64,000 nucleotides of DNA, taken from NCBI RefSeq assembly GCF_963576545.1, contig NW_026870466.1, positions 186,001-250,000 on the forward strand, read 5' to 3'. A program made the translations under genes and the position numbers. Of the stretch, positions 35,424 to 49,058 are shown piece by piece. Under the pieces are notes generated by a model that did no database searches, was not told the origin of the DNA, and saw nothing but the letters and a program-made list of their open reading frames with translations. Source of the DNA: Limanda limanda (lineage: Eukaryota > Chordata > Actinopteri > Pleuronectiformes > Pleuronectidae). How positions within the stretch are numbered: the stretch's first letter is position 1; each line of letters starts with the position of its first letter.

Positions 35424-37828
35424 GTGGGGGTAGAGCCTACTTGCAAGTCTCTCCGACCTTCACAAAAAAAGTTATTCAAGAATATCTCCTCAGATTTGGG
35501 GGAATTTCGTCGGTCGACCTCTTCCGAAGGTCGTACAAGCTCGGGGATGGTACCAATCGATCCGCAGGACCCAAATTAGTCCAGATGCAACCACTTTCCA
35601 AGTCTCTCCGACCTTCACAAAAAAAGTTATTCAAGAATATCTCTTTCTCCTATGTGCTTTCATCCCTAACCCTAACCCTAACCCTTCCGAAAGTCGGAGA
35701 AGCTCAAGGATGGTACCGATCGATGCGCGCTACCCCATTTAGTGGGGGTAGAGCCTACTTGCAAGTCTCTCCGACCTTCACAAAAAAAGTTATTCAAGAA
35801 TATCTCTTTCTCCTATGTGCTTTCATCCCTAACCCTAACCCTAACCCTTCCGAAAGTCGGAGAAGCTCAAGGATGGTACCGATCGATGCGCGCTACCCCA
35901 TTTAGTGGGGGTAGAGCCTACTTGCAAGTCTCTCCGACCTTCACAAAAAAAGTTATTCAAGAATATCTCCTCAGATTTGGGGGAATTTCGTCGGTCGACC
36001 TCTTCCGAAGGTCGTACAAGCTCGGGGATGGTACCAATCGATCCGCAGGACCCAAATTAGTCCAGATGCAACCACTTTCCAAGTCTCTCCGACCTTCACA
36101 AAAAAAGTTATTCAAGAATATCTCTTTCTCCTATGTGCTTTCATCCCTAACCCTAACCCTAACCCTTCCGAAAGTCGGAGAAGCTCAAGGATGGTACCGA
36201 TCGATGCGCGCTACCCCATTTAGTGGGGGTAGAGCCTACTTGCAAGTCTCTCCGACCTTCACAAAAAAAGTTATTCAAGAATATCTCTTTCTCCTATGTG
36301 CTTTCATCCCTAACCCTAACCCTAACCCTTCCGAAAGTCGGAGAAGCTCAAGGATGGTACCGATCGATGCGCGCTACCCCATTTAGTGGGGGTAGAGCCT
36401 ACTTGCAAGTCTCTCCGACCTTCACAAAAAAAGTTATTCAAGAATATCTCTTTCTCCTATGTGCTTTCATCCCTAACCCTAACCCTAACCCTTCCGAAAG
36501 TCGGAGAAGCTCAAGGATGGTACTGATCGATGCGCGCAACCCCATTTAGTGGGGGTAGAGCCTACTTGCAAGTCTCTCCGACCTTCACAAAAAAAGTTAT
36601 TCAAGAATATCTCCTCAGATTTGGGGGAATTTCGTCGGTCGACCTCTTCCGAAGGTCGTACAAGCTCGGGGATGGTACCAATCGATCCGCAGGACCCAAA
36701 TTAGTCCAGATGCAACCACTTTCCAAGTCTCTCCGACCTTCACAAAAAAAGTTATTCAAGAATATCTCTTTCTCCTATGTGCTTTCATCCCTAACCCTAA
36801 CCCTAACCCTTCCGAAAGTCGGAGAAGCTCAAGGATGGTACTGATCGATGCGCGCTACCCCATTTAGTGGGGGTAGAGCCTACTTGCAAGTCTCTCCGAC
36901 CTTCACAAAAAAAGTTATTCAAGAATATCTCCTCAGATTTGGGGGAATTTCGTCGGTCGACCTCTTCCGAAGGTCGTACAAGCTCGGGGATGGTACCAAT
37001 CGATCTGCAGGACCCAAATTAGTCCAGATGCAACCACTTTCCAAGTCTCTCCGACCTTCACAAAAAAAGTTATTCAAGAATATCTCTTTCTCCTATGTGC
37101 TTTCATCCCTAACCCTAACCCTAACCCTTCCGAAAGTCGGAGAAGCTCAAGGATGGTACCGATCGATGTGCGCTACCCCATTTAGTGGGGGTAGAGCCTA
37201 CTTGCAAGTCTCTCCGACCTTCACAAAAAAAGTTATTCAAGAATATCTCTTTCTCCTATGTGCTTTCATCCCTAACCCTAACCCTAACCCTTCCGAAAGT
37301 CGGAGAAGCTCAAGGATGGTACTGATCGATGCGCGCAACCCCATTTAGTGGGGGTAGAGCCTACTTGCAAGTCTCTCCGACCTTCACAAAAAAAGTTATT
37401 CAAGAATATCTCCTCAGATTTGGGGGAATTTCGTCGGTCGACCTCTTCCGAAGGTCGTACAAGCTCGGGGATGGTACCAATCGATCCGCAGGACCCAAAT
37501 TAGTCCAGATGCAACCACTTTCCAAGTCTCTCCGACCTTCACAAAAAAAGTTATTCAAGAATATCTCTTTCTCCTATGTGCTTTCATCCCTAACCCTAAC
37601 CCTAACCCTTCCGAAAGTCGGAGAAGCTCAAGGATGGTACCGATCGATGCGCGCTACCCCATTTAGTGGGGGTAGAGCCTACTTGCAAGTCTCTCCGACC
37701 TTCACAAAAAAAGTTATTCAAGAATATCTCTTTCTCCTATGTGCTTTCATCCCTAACCCTAACCCTAACCCTTCCGAAAGTCGGAGAAGCTCAAGGATGG
37801 TACCGATCGATGCGCGCAACCCCATTTA
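35424..37828. repeat. Transitional segment between left and right satellite families
   Basis: Five B and five landmark steps of 163 bp alternate with no two-unit telomeric form and no B*. The first A-B-A-B run (landmarks 36549 to 37185) appears here. The A6GG marker typical of the right-hand region starts just after, at landmark 37829. Confidence 0.75.
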
Positions 37829-39597
37829 GTGGGGGTAGAGCCTACTTGCAAGTCTCTCCGACCTTCACAAAAAAGGTTATTCAAGAATATCTCCTCAGAT
37901 TTGGGGGAATTTCGTCGGTCGACCTCTTCCGAAGGTCGTACAAGCTCGGGGATAGTACCAATCGATCTGCAGGACCCAAATTAGTCCAGATGCAACCACT
38001 TTCCAAGTCTCTCCGACCTTCACAAAAAAAGTTATTCAAGAATATCTCTTTCTCCTATGTGCTTTCATCCCTAACCCTAACCCTAACCCTTCCGAAAGTC
38101 GGAGAAGCTCAAGGATGGTACCGATCGATGCGCGCTACCCCATTTAGTGGGGGTAGAGCCTACTTGCAAGTCTCTCCGACCTTCACAAAAAAAGTTATTC
38201 AAGAATATCTCCTCAGATTTGGGGGAATTTCGTCGGTCGACCTCTTCCGAAGGTCGTACAAGCTCGGGGATGGTACCAATCGATCCGCAGGACCCAAATT
38301 AGTCCAGATGCAACCACTTTCCAAGTCTCTCCGACCTTCACAAAAAAAGTTATTCAAGAATATCTCTTTCTCCTATGTGCTTTCATCCCTAACCCTAACC
38401 CTAACCCTTCCGAAAGTCGGAGAAGCTCAAGGATGGTACCGATCGATGCGCGCTACCCCATTTAGTGGGGGTAGAGCCTACTTGCAAGTCTCTCCGACCT
38501 TCACAAAAAAAGTTATTCAAGAATATCTCTTTCTCCTATGTGCTTTCATCCCTAACCCTAACCCTAACCCTTCCGAAAGTCGGAGAAGCTCAAGGATGGT
38601 ACCGATCGATGCGCGCTACCCCATTTAGTGGGGGTAGAGCCTACTTGCAAGTCTCTCCGACCTTCACAAAAAAAGTTATTCAAGAATATCTCTTTCTCCT
38701 ATGTGCTTTCATCCCTAACCCTAACCCTAACCCTTCCGAAAGTCGGAGAAGCTCAAGGATGGTACCGATCGATGCGCGCTACCCCATTTAGTGGGGGTAG
38801 AGCCTATTTGCAAGTCTCTCCGACCTTCACAAAAAAAGTTATTCAAGAATATCTCTTTCTCCTATGTGCTTTCATCCCTAACCCTAACCCTAACCCTTCC
38901 GAAAGTCGGAGAAGCTCAAGGATGGTACCGATCGATGCGCGCTACCCCATTTAGTGGGGGTAGAGCCTACTTGCAAGTCTCTCCGACCTTCACAAAAAAA
39001 GTTATTCAAGAATATCTCTTTCTCCTATGTGCTTTCATCCCTAACCCTAACCCTAACCCTTCCGAAAGTCGGAGAAGCTCAAGGATGGTACTGATCGATG
39101 CGCGCAACCCCATTTAGTGGGGGTAGAGCCTACTTGCAAGTCTCTCCGACCTTCACAAAAAAAGTTATTCAAGAATATCTCCTCAGATTTGGGGGAATTT
39201 CGTCGGTCGACCTCTTCCGAAGGTCGTACAAGCTCGGGGATGGTACCAATCGATCCGCAGGACCCAAATTAGTCCAGATGCAACCACTTTCCAAGTCTCT
39301 CCGACCTTCACAAAAAAAGTTATTCAAGAATATCTCTTTCTCCTATGTGCTTTCATCCCTAACCCTAACCCTAACCCTTCCGAAAGTCGGAGAAGCTCAA
39401 GGATGGTACCGATCGATGCGCGCTACCCCATTTAGTGGGGGTAGAGCCTACTTGCAAGTCTCTCCGACCTTCACAAAAAAAGTTATTCAAGAATATCTCT
39501 TTCTCCTATGTGCTTTCATCCCTAACCCTAACCCTAACCCTTCCGAAAGTCGGAGAAGCTCAAGGATGGTACCGATCGATGCGCGCAACCCCATTTA
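37829..39597. repeat. 1769-bp module (A6GG-marked), copy 1
   Basis: The order is B-A-B-AAAAA-B-AA, and the module begins with the A monomer carrying CACAAAAAAGG. A private GATAGTACC change (37954) in its first B recurs at 44372. It includes the first GCCTATTTGC monomer (landmark 38791). Confidence 0.88.
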
Positions 39598-42477
39598 GTG
39601 GGGGTAGAGCCTACTTGCAAGTCTCTCCGACCTTCACAAAAAAGGTTATTCAAGAATATCTCCTCAGATTTTGGGGAATTTCGTCGGTCGACCTCTTCCG
39701 AAGGTCGTACAAGCTCGGGGATGGTACCAATCGATCTGCAGGACCCAAATTAGTCCAGATGCAACCACTTTCCAAGTCTCTCCGACCTTCACAAAAAAAG
39801 TTATTCAAGAATATCTCTTTCTCCTATGTGCTTTCATCCCTAACCCTAACCCTAACCCTTCCGAAAGTCGGAGAAGCTCAAGGATGGTACCGATCGATGC
39901 GCGCTACCCCATTTAGTGGGGGTAGAGCCTACTTGCAAGTCTCTCCGACCTTCACAAAAAAAGTTATTCAAGAATATCTCCTCAGATTTGGGGGAATTTC
40001 GTCGGTCGACCTCTTCCGAAGGTCGTACAAGCTCGGGGATGGTACCAATCGATCCGCAGGACCCAAATTAGTCCAGATGCAACCACTTTCCAAGTCTCTC
40101 CGACCTTCACAAAAAAAGTTATTCAAGAATATCTCTTTCTCCTATGTGCTTTCATCCCTAACCCTAACCCTAACCCTTCCGAAAGTCGGAGAAGCTCAAG
40201 GATGGTACCGATCGATGCGCGCTACCCCATTTAGTGGGGGTAGAGCCTACTTGCAAGTCTCTCCGACCTTCACAAAAAAAGTTATTCAAGAATATCTCCT
40301 CAGATTTGGGGGAATTTCGTCGGTCGACCTCTTCCGAAGGTCGTACAAGCTCGGGGATGGTACCAATCGATCCGCAGGACCCAAATTAGTCCAGATGCAA
40401 CCACTTTCCAAGTCTCTCCGACCTTCACAAAAAAAGTTATTCAAGAATATCTCTTTCTCCTATGTGCTTTCATCCCTAACCCTAACCCTAACCCTTCCGA
40501 AAGTCGGAGAAGCTCAAGGATGGTACCGATCGATGCGCGCTACCCCATTTAGTGGGGGTAGAGCCTACTTGCAAGTCTCTCCGACCTTCACAAAAAAAGT
40601 TATTCAAGAATATCTCTTTCTCCTATGTGCTTTCATCCCTAACCCTAACCCTAACCCTTCCGAAAGTCGGAGAAGCTCAAGGATGGTACTGATCGATGCG
40701 CGCAACCCCATTTAGTGGGGGTAGAGCCTACTTGCAAGTCTCTCCGACCTTCACAAAAAAAGTTATTCAAGAATATCTCCTCAGATTTGGGGGAATTTCG
40801 TCGGTCGACCTCTTCCGAAGGTCGTACAAGCTCGGGGATGGTACCAATCGATCCGCAGGACCCAAATTAGTCCAGATGCAACCACTTTCCAAGTCTCTCC
40901 GACCTTCACAAAAAAAGTTATTCAAGAATATCTCTTTCTCCTATGTGCTTTCATCCCTAACCCTAACCCTAACCCTTCCGAAAGTCGGAGAAGCTCAAGG
41001 ATGGTACCGATCGATGCGCGCTACCCCATTTAGTGGGGGTAGAGCCTACTTGCAAGTCTCTCCGACCTTCACAAAAAAAGTTATTCAAGAATATCTCTTT
41101 CTCCTATGTGCTTTCATCCCTAACCCTAACCCTAACCCTTCCGAAAGTCGGAGAAGCTCAAGGATGGTACTGATCGATGCGCGCAACCCCATTTAGTGGG
41201 GGTAGAGCCTACTTGCAAGTCTCTCCGACCTTCACAAAAAAAGTTATTCAAGAATATCTCCTCAGATTTGGGGTAATTTCGTCGGTCGACCTCTTCCGAA
41301 GGTCGTACAAGCTCGGGGATGGTACCAATCGATCCGCAGGACCCAAATTAGTCCAGATGCAACCACTTTCCAAGTCTCTCCGACCTTCACAAAAAAAGTT
41401 ATTCAAGAATATCTCTTTCTCCTATGTGCTTTCATCCCTAACCCTAACCCTAACCCTTCCGAAAGTCGGAGAAGCTCAAGGATGGTACCGATCGATGCGC
41501 GCTACCCCATTTAGTGGGGGTAGAGCCTACTTGCAAGTCTCTCCGACCTTCACAAAAAAAGTTATTCAAGAATATCTTTTTCTCCTATGTGCTTTCATCC
41601 CTAACCCTAACCCTAACCCTTCCGAAAGTCGGAGAAGCTCAAGGATGGTACCGATCGATGCGCGCTACCCCATTTAGTGGGGGTAGAGCCTATTTGCAAG
41701 TCTCTCCGACCTTCACAAAAAAAGTTATTCAAGAATATCTCTTTCTCCTATGAGCTTTCATCCCTAACCCTAACCCTAACCCTTCCGAAAGTCGGAGAAG
41801 CTCAAGGATGGTACCGATCGATGCGCGCTACCCCATTTAGTGGGGGTAGAGCCTACTTGCAAGTCTCTCCGACCTTCACAAAAAAAGTTATTCAAGAATA
41901 TCTCTTTCTCCTATGTGCTTTCATCCCTAACCCTAACCCTAACCCTTCCGAAAGTCGGAGAAGCTCAAGGATGGTACTGATCGATGCGCGCAACCCCATT
42001 TAGTGGGGGTAGAGCCTACTTGCAAGTCTCTCCGACCTTCACAAAAAAAGTTATTCAAGAATATCTCCTCAGATTTGGGGGAATTTCGTCGGTCGACCTC
42101 TTCCGAAGGTCGTACAAGCTCGGGGATGGTACCAATCGATCCGCAGGACCCAAATTAGTCCAGATGCAACCACTTTCCAAGTCTCTCCGACCTTCACAAA
42201 AAAAGTTATTCAAGAATATCTCTTTCTCCTATGTGCTTTCATCCCTAACCCTAACCCTAACCCTTCCGAAAGTCGGAGAAGCTCAAGGATGGTACCGATC
42301 GATGCGTGCTACCCCATTTAGTGGGGGTAGAGCCTACTTGCAAGTCTCTCCGACCTTCACAAAAAAAGTTATTCAAGAATATCTCTTTCTCCTATGTGCT
42401 TTCATCCCTAACCCTAACCCTTCCGAAAGTCGGAGAAGCTCAAGGATGGTACCGATCGATGCGCGCAACCCCATTTA
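39598..42477. repeat. Expanded 2087-bp module (2880 bp)
   Basis: This module contains three A+B dimers in succession (39598-40551) and a further B-AA expansion. The distinctive A series follows: an A with ATCTTTTTC (landmark 41514), an A with GCCTATTTGC (41677), then B, then an A with GCGTGC (42321) and a two-unit telomeric form. CAGATTTTGGGG (G-to-T at 39672) is shared with 46090. Private changes lie at 41274 and 41753. Confidence 0.83.
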
Positions 42478-44246
42478 GTGGGGGTAGAGCCTACTTGCAA
42501 GTCTCTCCGACCTTCACAAAAAAGGTTATTCAAGAATATCTCCTCAGATTTGGGGGAATTTCGTCGGTCGACCTCTTCCGAAGGTCGTACAAGCTCGGGG
42601 ATGGTACCAATCGATCTGCAGGACCCAAATTAGTCCAGATGCAACCACTTTCCAAGTCTCTCCGACCTTCACAAAAAAAGTTATTCAAGAATATCTCTTT
42701 CTCCTATGTGCTTTCATCCCTAACCCTAACCCTAACCCTTCCGAAAGTCGGAGAAGCTCAAGGATGGTACCGATCGATGCGCGTTACCCCATTTAGTGGG
42801 GGTAGAGCCTACTTGCAAGTCTCTCCGACCTTCACAAAAAAAGTTATTCAAGAATATCTCCTCAGATTTGGGGGAATTTCGTCGGTCGACCTCTTCCGAA
42901 GGTCGTACAAGCTCGGGGATGGTACCAATCGATCCGCAGGACCCAAATTAGTCCAGATGCAACCACTTTCCAAGTCTCTCCGACCTTCACAAAAAAAGTT
43001 ATTCAAGAATATCTCTTTCTCCTATGTGCTTTCATCCCTAACCCTAACCCTAACCCTTCCGAAAGTCGGAGAAGCTCAAGGATGGTACCGATCGATGCGC
43101 GCTACCCCATTTAGTGGGGGTAGAGCCTACTTGCAAGTCTCTCCGACCTTCACAAAAAAAGTTATTCAAGAATATCTCTTTCTCCTATGTGCTTTCATCC
43201 CTAACCCTAACCCTAACCCTTCCGAAAGTCGGAGAAGCTCAAGGATGGTACCGATCGATGCGCGCTACCCCATTTAGTGGGGGTAGAGCCTACTTGCAAG
43301 TCTCTCCGACCTTCACAAAAAAAGTTATTCAAGAATATCTCTTTCTCCTATGTGCTTTCATCCCTAACCCTAACCCTAACCCTTCCGAAAGTCGGAGAAG
43401 CTCAAGGATGGTACCGATCGATGCGCGCTACCCCATTTAGTGGGGGTAGAGCCTATTTGCAAGTCTCTCCGACCTTCACAAAAAAAGTTATTCAAGAATA
43501 TCTCTTTCTCCTATGTGCTTTCATCCCTAACCCTAACCCTAACCCTTACGAAAGTCGGAGAAGCTCAAGGATGGTACCGATCGATGCGCGCTACCCCATT
43601 TAGTGGGGGTAGAGCCTACTTGCAAGTCTCTCCGACCTTCACAAAAAAAGTTATTCAAGAATATCTCTTTCTCCTATGTGCTTTCATCCCTAACCCTAAC
43701 CCTAACCCTTCCGAAAGTCGGAGAAGCTCAAGGATGGTACTGATCGATGCGCGCAACCCCATTTAGTGGGGGTAGAGCCTACTTGCAAGTCTCTCCGACC
43801 TTCACAAAAAAAGTTATTCAAGAATATCTCCTCAGATTTGGGGGAATTTCGTCGGTCGACCTCTTCCGAAGGTCGTACAAGCTCGGGGATGGTACCAATC
43901 GATCCGCAGGACCCAAATTAGTCCAGATGCAACCACTTTCCAAGTCTCTCCGACCTTCACAAAAAAAGTTATTCAAGAATATCTCTTTCTCCTATGTGCT
44001 TTCATCCCTAACCCTAACCCTAACCCTTCCGAAAGTCGGAGAAGCTCAAGGATGGTACCGATCGATGCGCGCTACCCCATTTAGTGGGGGTAGAGCCTAC
44101 TTGCAAGTCTCTCCGACCTTCACAAAAAAAGTTATTCAAGAATATCTCTTTCTCCTATGTGCTTTCATCCCTAACCCTAACCCTAACCCTTCCGAAAGTC
44201 GGAGAAGCTCAAGGATGGTACCGATCGATGCGCGCAACCCCATTTA
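42478..44246. repeat. 1769-bp module, copy 2
   Basis: Order and length are the same as 37829-39597. One A has GCGTTACCCC (about 42782), and one has a C-to-A at 43548 that breaks the TCCGA/TCGGA inverted repeat. Confidence 0.87.
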
Positions 44247-46015
44247 GTGGGGGTAGAGCCTACTTGCAAGTCTCTCCGACCTTCACAAAAAAGGTTATTC
44301 AAGAATATCTCCTCAGATTTGGGGGAATTTCGTCGGTCGACCTCTTCCGAAGGTCGTACAAGCTCGGGGATAGTACCAATCGATCTGCAGGACCCAAATT
44401 AGTCCAGATGCAACCACTTTCCAAGTCTCTCCGACCTTCACAAAAAAAGTTATTCAAGAATATCTCTTTCTCCTATGTGCTTTCATCCCTAACCCTAACC
44501 CTAACCCTTCCGAAAGTCGGAGAAGCTCAAGGATGGTACCGATCGATGCGCGCTACCCCATTTAGTGGGGGTAGAGCCTACTTGCAAGTCTCTCCGACCT
44601 TCACAAAAAAAGTTATTCAAGAATATCTCCTCAGATTTGGGGGAATTTCGTCGGTCGACCTCTTCCGAAGGTCGTACAAGCTCGGGGATGGTACCAATCG
44701 ATCCGCAGGACCCAAATTAGTCCAGATGCAACCACTTTCCAAGTCTCTCCGACCTTCACAAAAAAAGTTATTCAAGAATATCTCTTTCTCCTATGTGCTT
44801 TCATCCCTAACCCTAACCCTAACCCTTCCGAAAGTCGGAGAAGCTCAAGGATGGTACCGATCGATGCGCGCTACCCCATTTAGTGGGGGTAGAGCCTACT
44901 TGCAAGTCTCTCCGACCTTCACAAAAAAAGTTATTCAAGAATATCTCTTTCTCCTATGTGCTTTCATCCCTAACCCTAACCCTAACCCTTCCGAAAGTCG
45001 GAGAAGCTCAAGGATGGTACCGATCGATGCGCGCTACCCCATTTAGTGGGGGTAGAGCCTACTTGCAAGTCTCTCCGACCTTCACAAAAAAAGTTATTCA
45101 AGAATATCTCTTTCTCCTATGTGCTTTCATCCCTAACCCTAACCCTAACCCTTCCGAAAGTCGGAGAAGCTCAAGGATGGTACCGATCGATGCGCGCTAC
45201 CCCATTTAGTGGGGGTAGAGCCTATTTGCAAGTCTCTCCGACCTTCACAAAAAAAGTTATTCAAGAATATCTCTTTCTCCTATGTGCTTTCATCCCTAAC
45301 CCTAACCCTAACCCTTCCGAAAGTCGGAGAAGCTCAAGGATGGTACCGATCGATGCGCGCTACCCCATTTAGTGGGGGTAGAGCCTACTTGCAAGTCTCT
45401 CCGACCTTCACAAAAAAAGTTATTCAAGAATATCTCTTTCTCCTATGTGCTTTCATCCCTAACCCTAACCCTAACCCTTCCGAAAGTCGGAGAAGCTCAA
45501 GGATGGTACTGATCGATGCGCGCAACCCCATTTAGTGGGGGTAGAGCCTACTTGCAAGTCTCTCCGACCTTCACAAAAAAAGTTATTCAAGAATATCTCC
45601 TCAGATTTGGGGGAATTTCGTCGGTCGACCTCTTCCGAAGGTCGTACAAGCTCGGGGATGGTACCAATCGATCCGCAGGACCCAAATTAGTCCAGATGCA
45701 ACCACTTTCCAAGTCTCTCCGACCTTCACAAAAAAAGTTATTCAAGAATATCTCTTTCTCCTATGTGCTTTCATCCCTAACCCTAACCCTAACCCTTCCG
45801 AAAGTCGGAGAAGCTCAAGGATGGTACCGATCGATGCGCGCTACCCCATTTAGTGGGGGTAGAGCCTACTTGCAAGTCTCTCCGACCTTCACAAAAAAAG
45901 TTATTCAAGAATATCTCTTTCTCCTATGTGCTTTCATCCCTAACCCTAACCCTAACCCTTCCGAAAGTCGGAGAAGCTCAAGGATGGTACCGATCGATGC
46001 GCGCAACCCCATTTA
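44247..46015. repeat. 1769-bp module, copy 3
   Basis: It directly follows copy 2, the only place where two complete 1769-bp modules are adjacent. It carries GATAGTACC at 44372, 6418 bp from 37954, which ties it to copy 1 and not to its neighbour. Confidence 0.87.
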
Positions 46016-49000
46016 GTGGGGGTAGAGCCTACTTGCAAGTCTCTCCGACCTTCACAAAAAAGGTTATTCAAGAATATCTCCTCAGATTTTGGGGAATTTC
46101 GTCGGTCGACCTCTTCCGAAGGTCGTACAAGCTCGGGGATGGTACCAATCGATCTGCAGGACCAAAATTAGTCCAGATGCAACCACTTTCCAAGTCTCTC
46201 CGACCTTCACAAAAAAAGTTATTCAAGAATATCTCTTTCTCCTATGTGCTTTCATCCCTAACCCTAACCCTAACCCTTCCGAAAGTCGGAGAAGCTCAAG
46301 GATGGTACTGATCGATGCGCGCTACCCCATTTAGTGGGGGTAGAGCCTACTTGCAAGTCTCTCCGACCTTCACAAAAAAAGTTATTCAAGAATATCTCCT
46401 CAGATTTGGGGGAATTTCGTCGGTCGACCTCTTCCGAAGGTCGTACAAGCTCGGGGATGGTACCAATCGATCCGCAGGACCCAAATTAGTCCAGATGCAA
46501 CCACTTTCCAAGTCTCTCCGACCTTCACAAAAAAAGTTATTCAAGAATATCTCTTTCTCCTATGTGCTTTCATCCCTAACCCTAACCCTAACCCTTCCGA
46601 AAGTCGGAGAAGCTCAAGGATGGTACCGATCGATGCGCGCTACCCCATTTAGTGGGGGTAGAGCCTACTTGCAAGTCTCTCCGACCTTCACAAAAAAAGT
46701 TATTCAAGAATATCTCTTTCTCCTATGTGCTTTCATCCCTAACCCTAACCCTAACCCTTCCGAAAGTCGGAGAAGCTCAAGGATGGTACTGATCGATGCG
46801 CGCAACCCCATTTAGTGGGGGTAGAGCCTACTTGCAAGTCTCTCCGACCTTCACAAAAAAAGTTATTCAAGAATATCTCCTCAGATTTGGGGGAATTTCG
46901 TCGGTCGACCTCTTCCGAAGGTCGTACAAGCTCGGGGATGGTACCAATCGATCCGCAGGACCCAAATTAGTCCAGATGCAACCACTTTCCAAGTCTCTCC
47001 GACCTTCACAAAAAAAGTTATTCAAGAATATCTCTTTCTCCTATGTGCTTTCATCCCTAACCCTAACCCTAACCCTTCCGAAAGTCGGAGAAGCTCAAGG
47101 ATGGTACCGATCGATGCGCGCTACCCCATTTAGTGGGGGTAGAGCCTACTTGCAAGTCTCTCCGACCTTCACAAAAAAAGTTATTCAAGAATATCTCTTT
47201 CTCCTATGTGCTTTCATCCCTAACCCTAACCCTAACCCTTCCGAAAGTCGGAGAAGCTCAAGGATGGTACTGATCGATGCGCGCAACCCCATTTAGTGGG
47301 GGTAGAGCCTACTTGCAAGTCTCTCCGACCTTCACAAAAAAAGTTATTCAAGAATATCTCCTCAGATTTGGGGGAATTTCGTCGGTCGACCTCTTCCGAA
47401 GGTCGTACAAGCTCGGGGATGGTACCAATCGATCCGCAGGACCCAAATTAGTCCAGATGCAACCACTTTCCAAGTCTCTCCGACCTTCACAAAAAAAGTT
47501 ATTCAAGAATATCTCTTTCTCCTATGTGCTTTCATCCCTAACCCTAACCCTAACCCTTCCGAAAGTCGGAGAAGCTCAAGGATGGTACCGATCGATGCGC
47601 GCTACCCCATTTAGTGGGGGTAGAGCCTACTTGCAAGTCTCTCCGACCTTCACAAAAAAAGTTATTCAAGAATATCTCTTTCTCCTATGTGCTTTCATCC
47701 CTAACCCTAACCCTAACCCTTCCGAAAGTCGGAGAAGCTCAAGGATGGTACTGATCGATGCGCGCAACCCCATTTAGTGGGGGTAGAGCCTACTTGCAAG
47801 TCTCTCCGACCTTCACAAAAAAAGTTATTCAAGAATATCTCCTCAGATTTGGGGGAATTTCGTCGGTCGACCTCTTCCGAAGGTCGTACAAGCTCGGGGA
47901 TGGTACCAATCGATCCGCAGGACCCAAATTAGTCCAGATGCAACCACTTTCCAAGTCTCTCCGACCTTCACAAAAAAAGTTATTCAAGAATATCTCTTTC
48001 TCCTATGTGCTTTCATCCCTAACCCTAACCCTAACCCTTCCGAAAGTCGGAGAAGCTCAAGGATGGTACCGATCGATGCGCGCTACCCCATTTAGTGGGG
48101 GTAGAGCCTACTTGCAAGTCTCTCCGACCTTCACAAAAAAAGTTATTCAAGAATATCTTTTTCTCCTATGTGCTTTCATCCCTAACCCTAACCCTAACCC
48201 TTCCGAAAGTCGGAGAAGCTCAAGGATGGTACCGATCGATGCGCGCTACCCCATTTAGTGGGGGTAGAGCCTATTTGCAAGTCTCTCCGACCTTCACAAA
48301 AAAAGTTATTCAAGAATATCTCTTTCTCCTATGTGCTTTCATCCCTAACCCTAACCCTAACCCTTCCGAAAGTCGGAGAAGCTCAAGGATGGTACCGATC
48401 GATGCGCGCTACCCCATTTAGTGGGGGTAGAGCCTACTTGCAAGTCTCTCCGACCTTCACAAAAAAAGTTATTCAAGAATATCTCTTTCTCCTATGTGCT
48501 TTCATCCCTAACCCTAACCCTAACCCTTCCGAAAGTCGGAGAAGCTCAAGGATGGTACTGATCGATGCGCGCAACCCCATTTAGTGGGGGTAGAGCCTAC
48601 TTGCAAGTCTCTCCGACCTTCACAAAAAAAGTTATTCAAGAATATCTCCTCAGATTTGGGGGAATTTCGTCGGTCGACCTCTTCCGAAGGTCGTACAAGC
48701 TCGGGGATGGTACCAATCGATCCGCAGGACCCAAATTAGTCCAGATGCAACCACTTTCCAAGTCTCTCCGACCTTCACAAAAAAAGTTATTCAAGAATAT
48801 CTCTTTCTCCTATGTGCTTTCATCCCTAACCCTAACCCTAACCCTTCCGAAAGTCGGAGAAGCTCAAGGATGGTACCGATCGATGCGTGCTACCCCATTT
48901 AGTGGGGGTAGAGCCTACTTGCAAGTCTCTCCGACCTTCACAAAAAAAGTTATTCAAGAATATCTCTTTCTCCTATGTGCTTTCATCCCTAACCCTAACC

Positions 49001-49058
49001 CTTCCGAAAGTCGGAGAAGCTCAAGGATGGTACCGATCGATGCGCGCAACCCCATTTA
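46016..49058. repeat. Expanded 2087-bp module (3043 bp)
   Basis: It is like 39598-42477 but has one more A monomer in the B-rich half. It shares the G-to-T at 46090, and ends with the GCGTGC A (landmark 48902) and a two-unit telomeric form (48987). ACCAAAATTA at 46164 is private. Confidence 0.83.
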
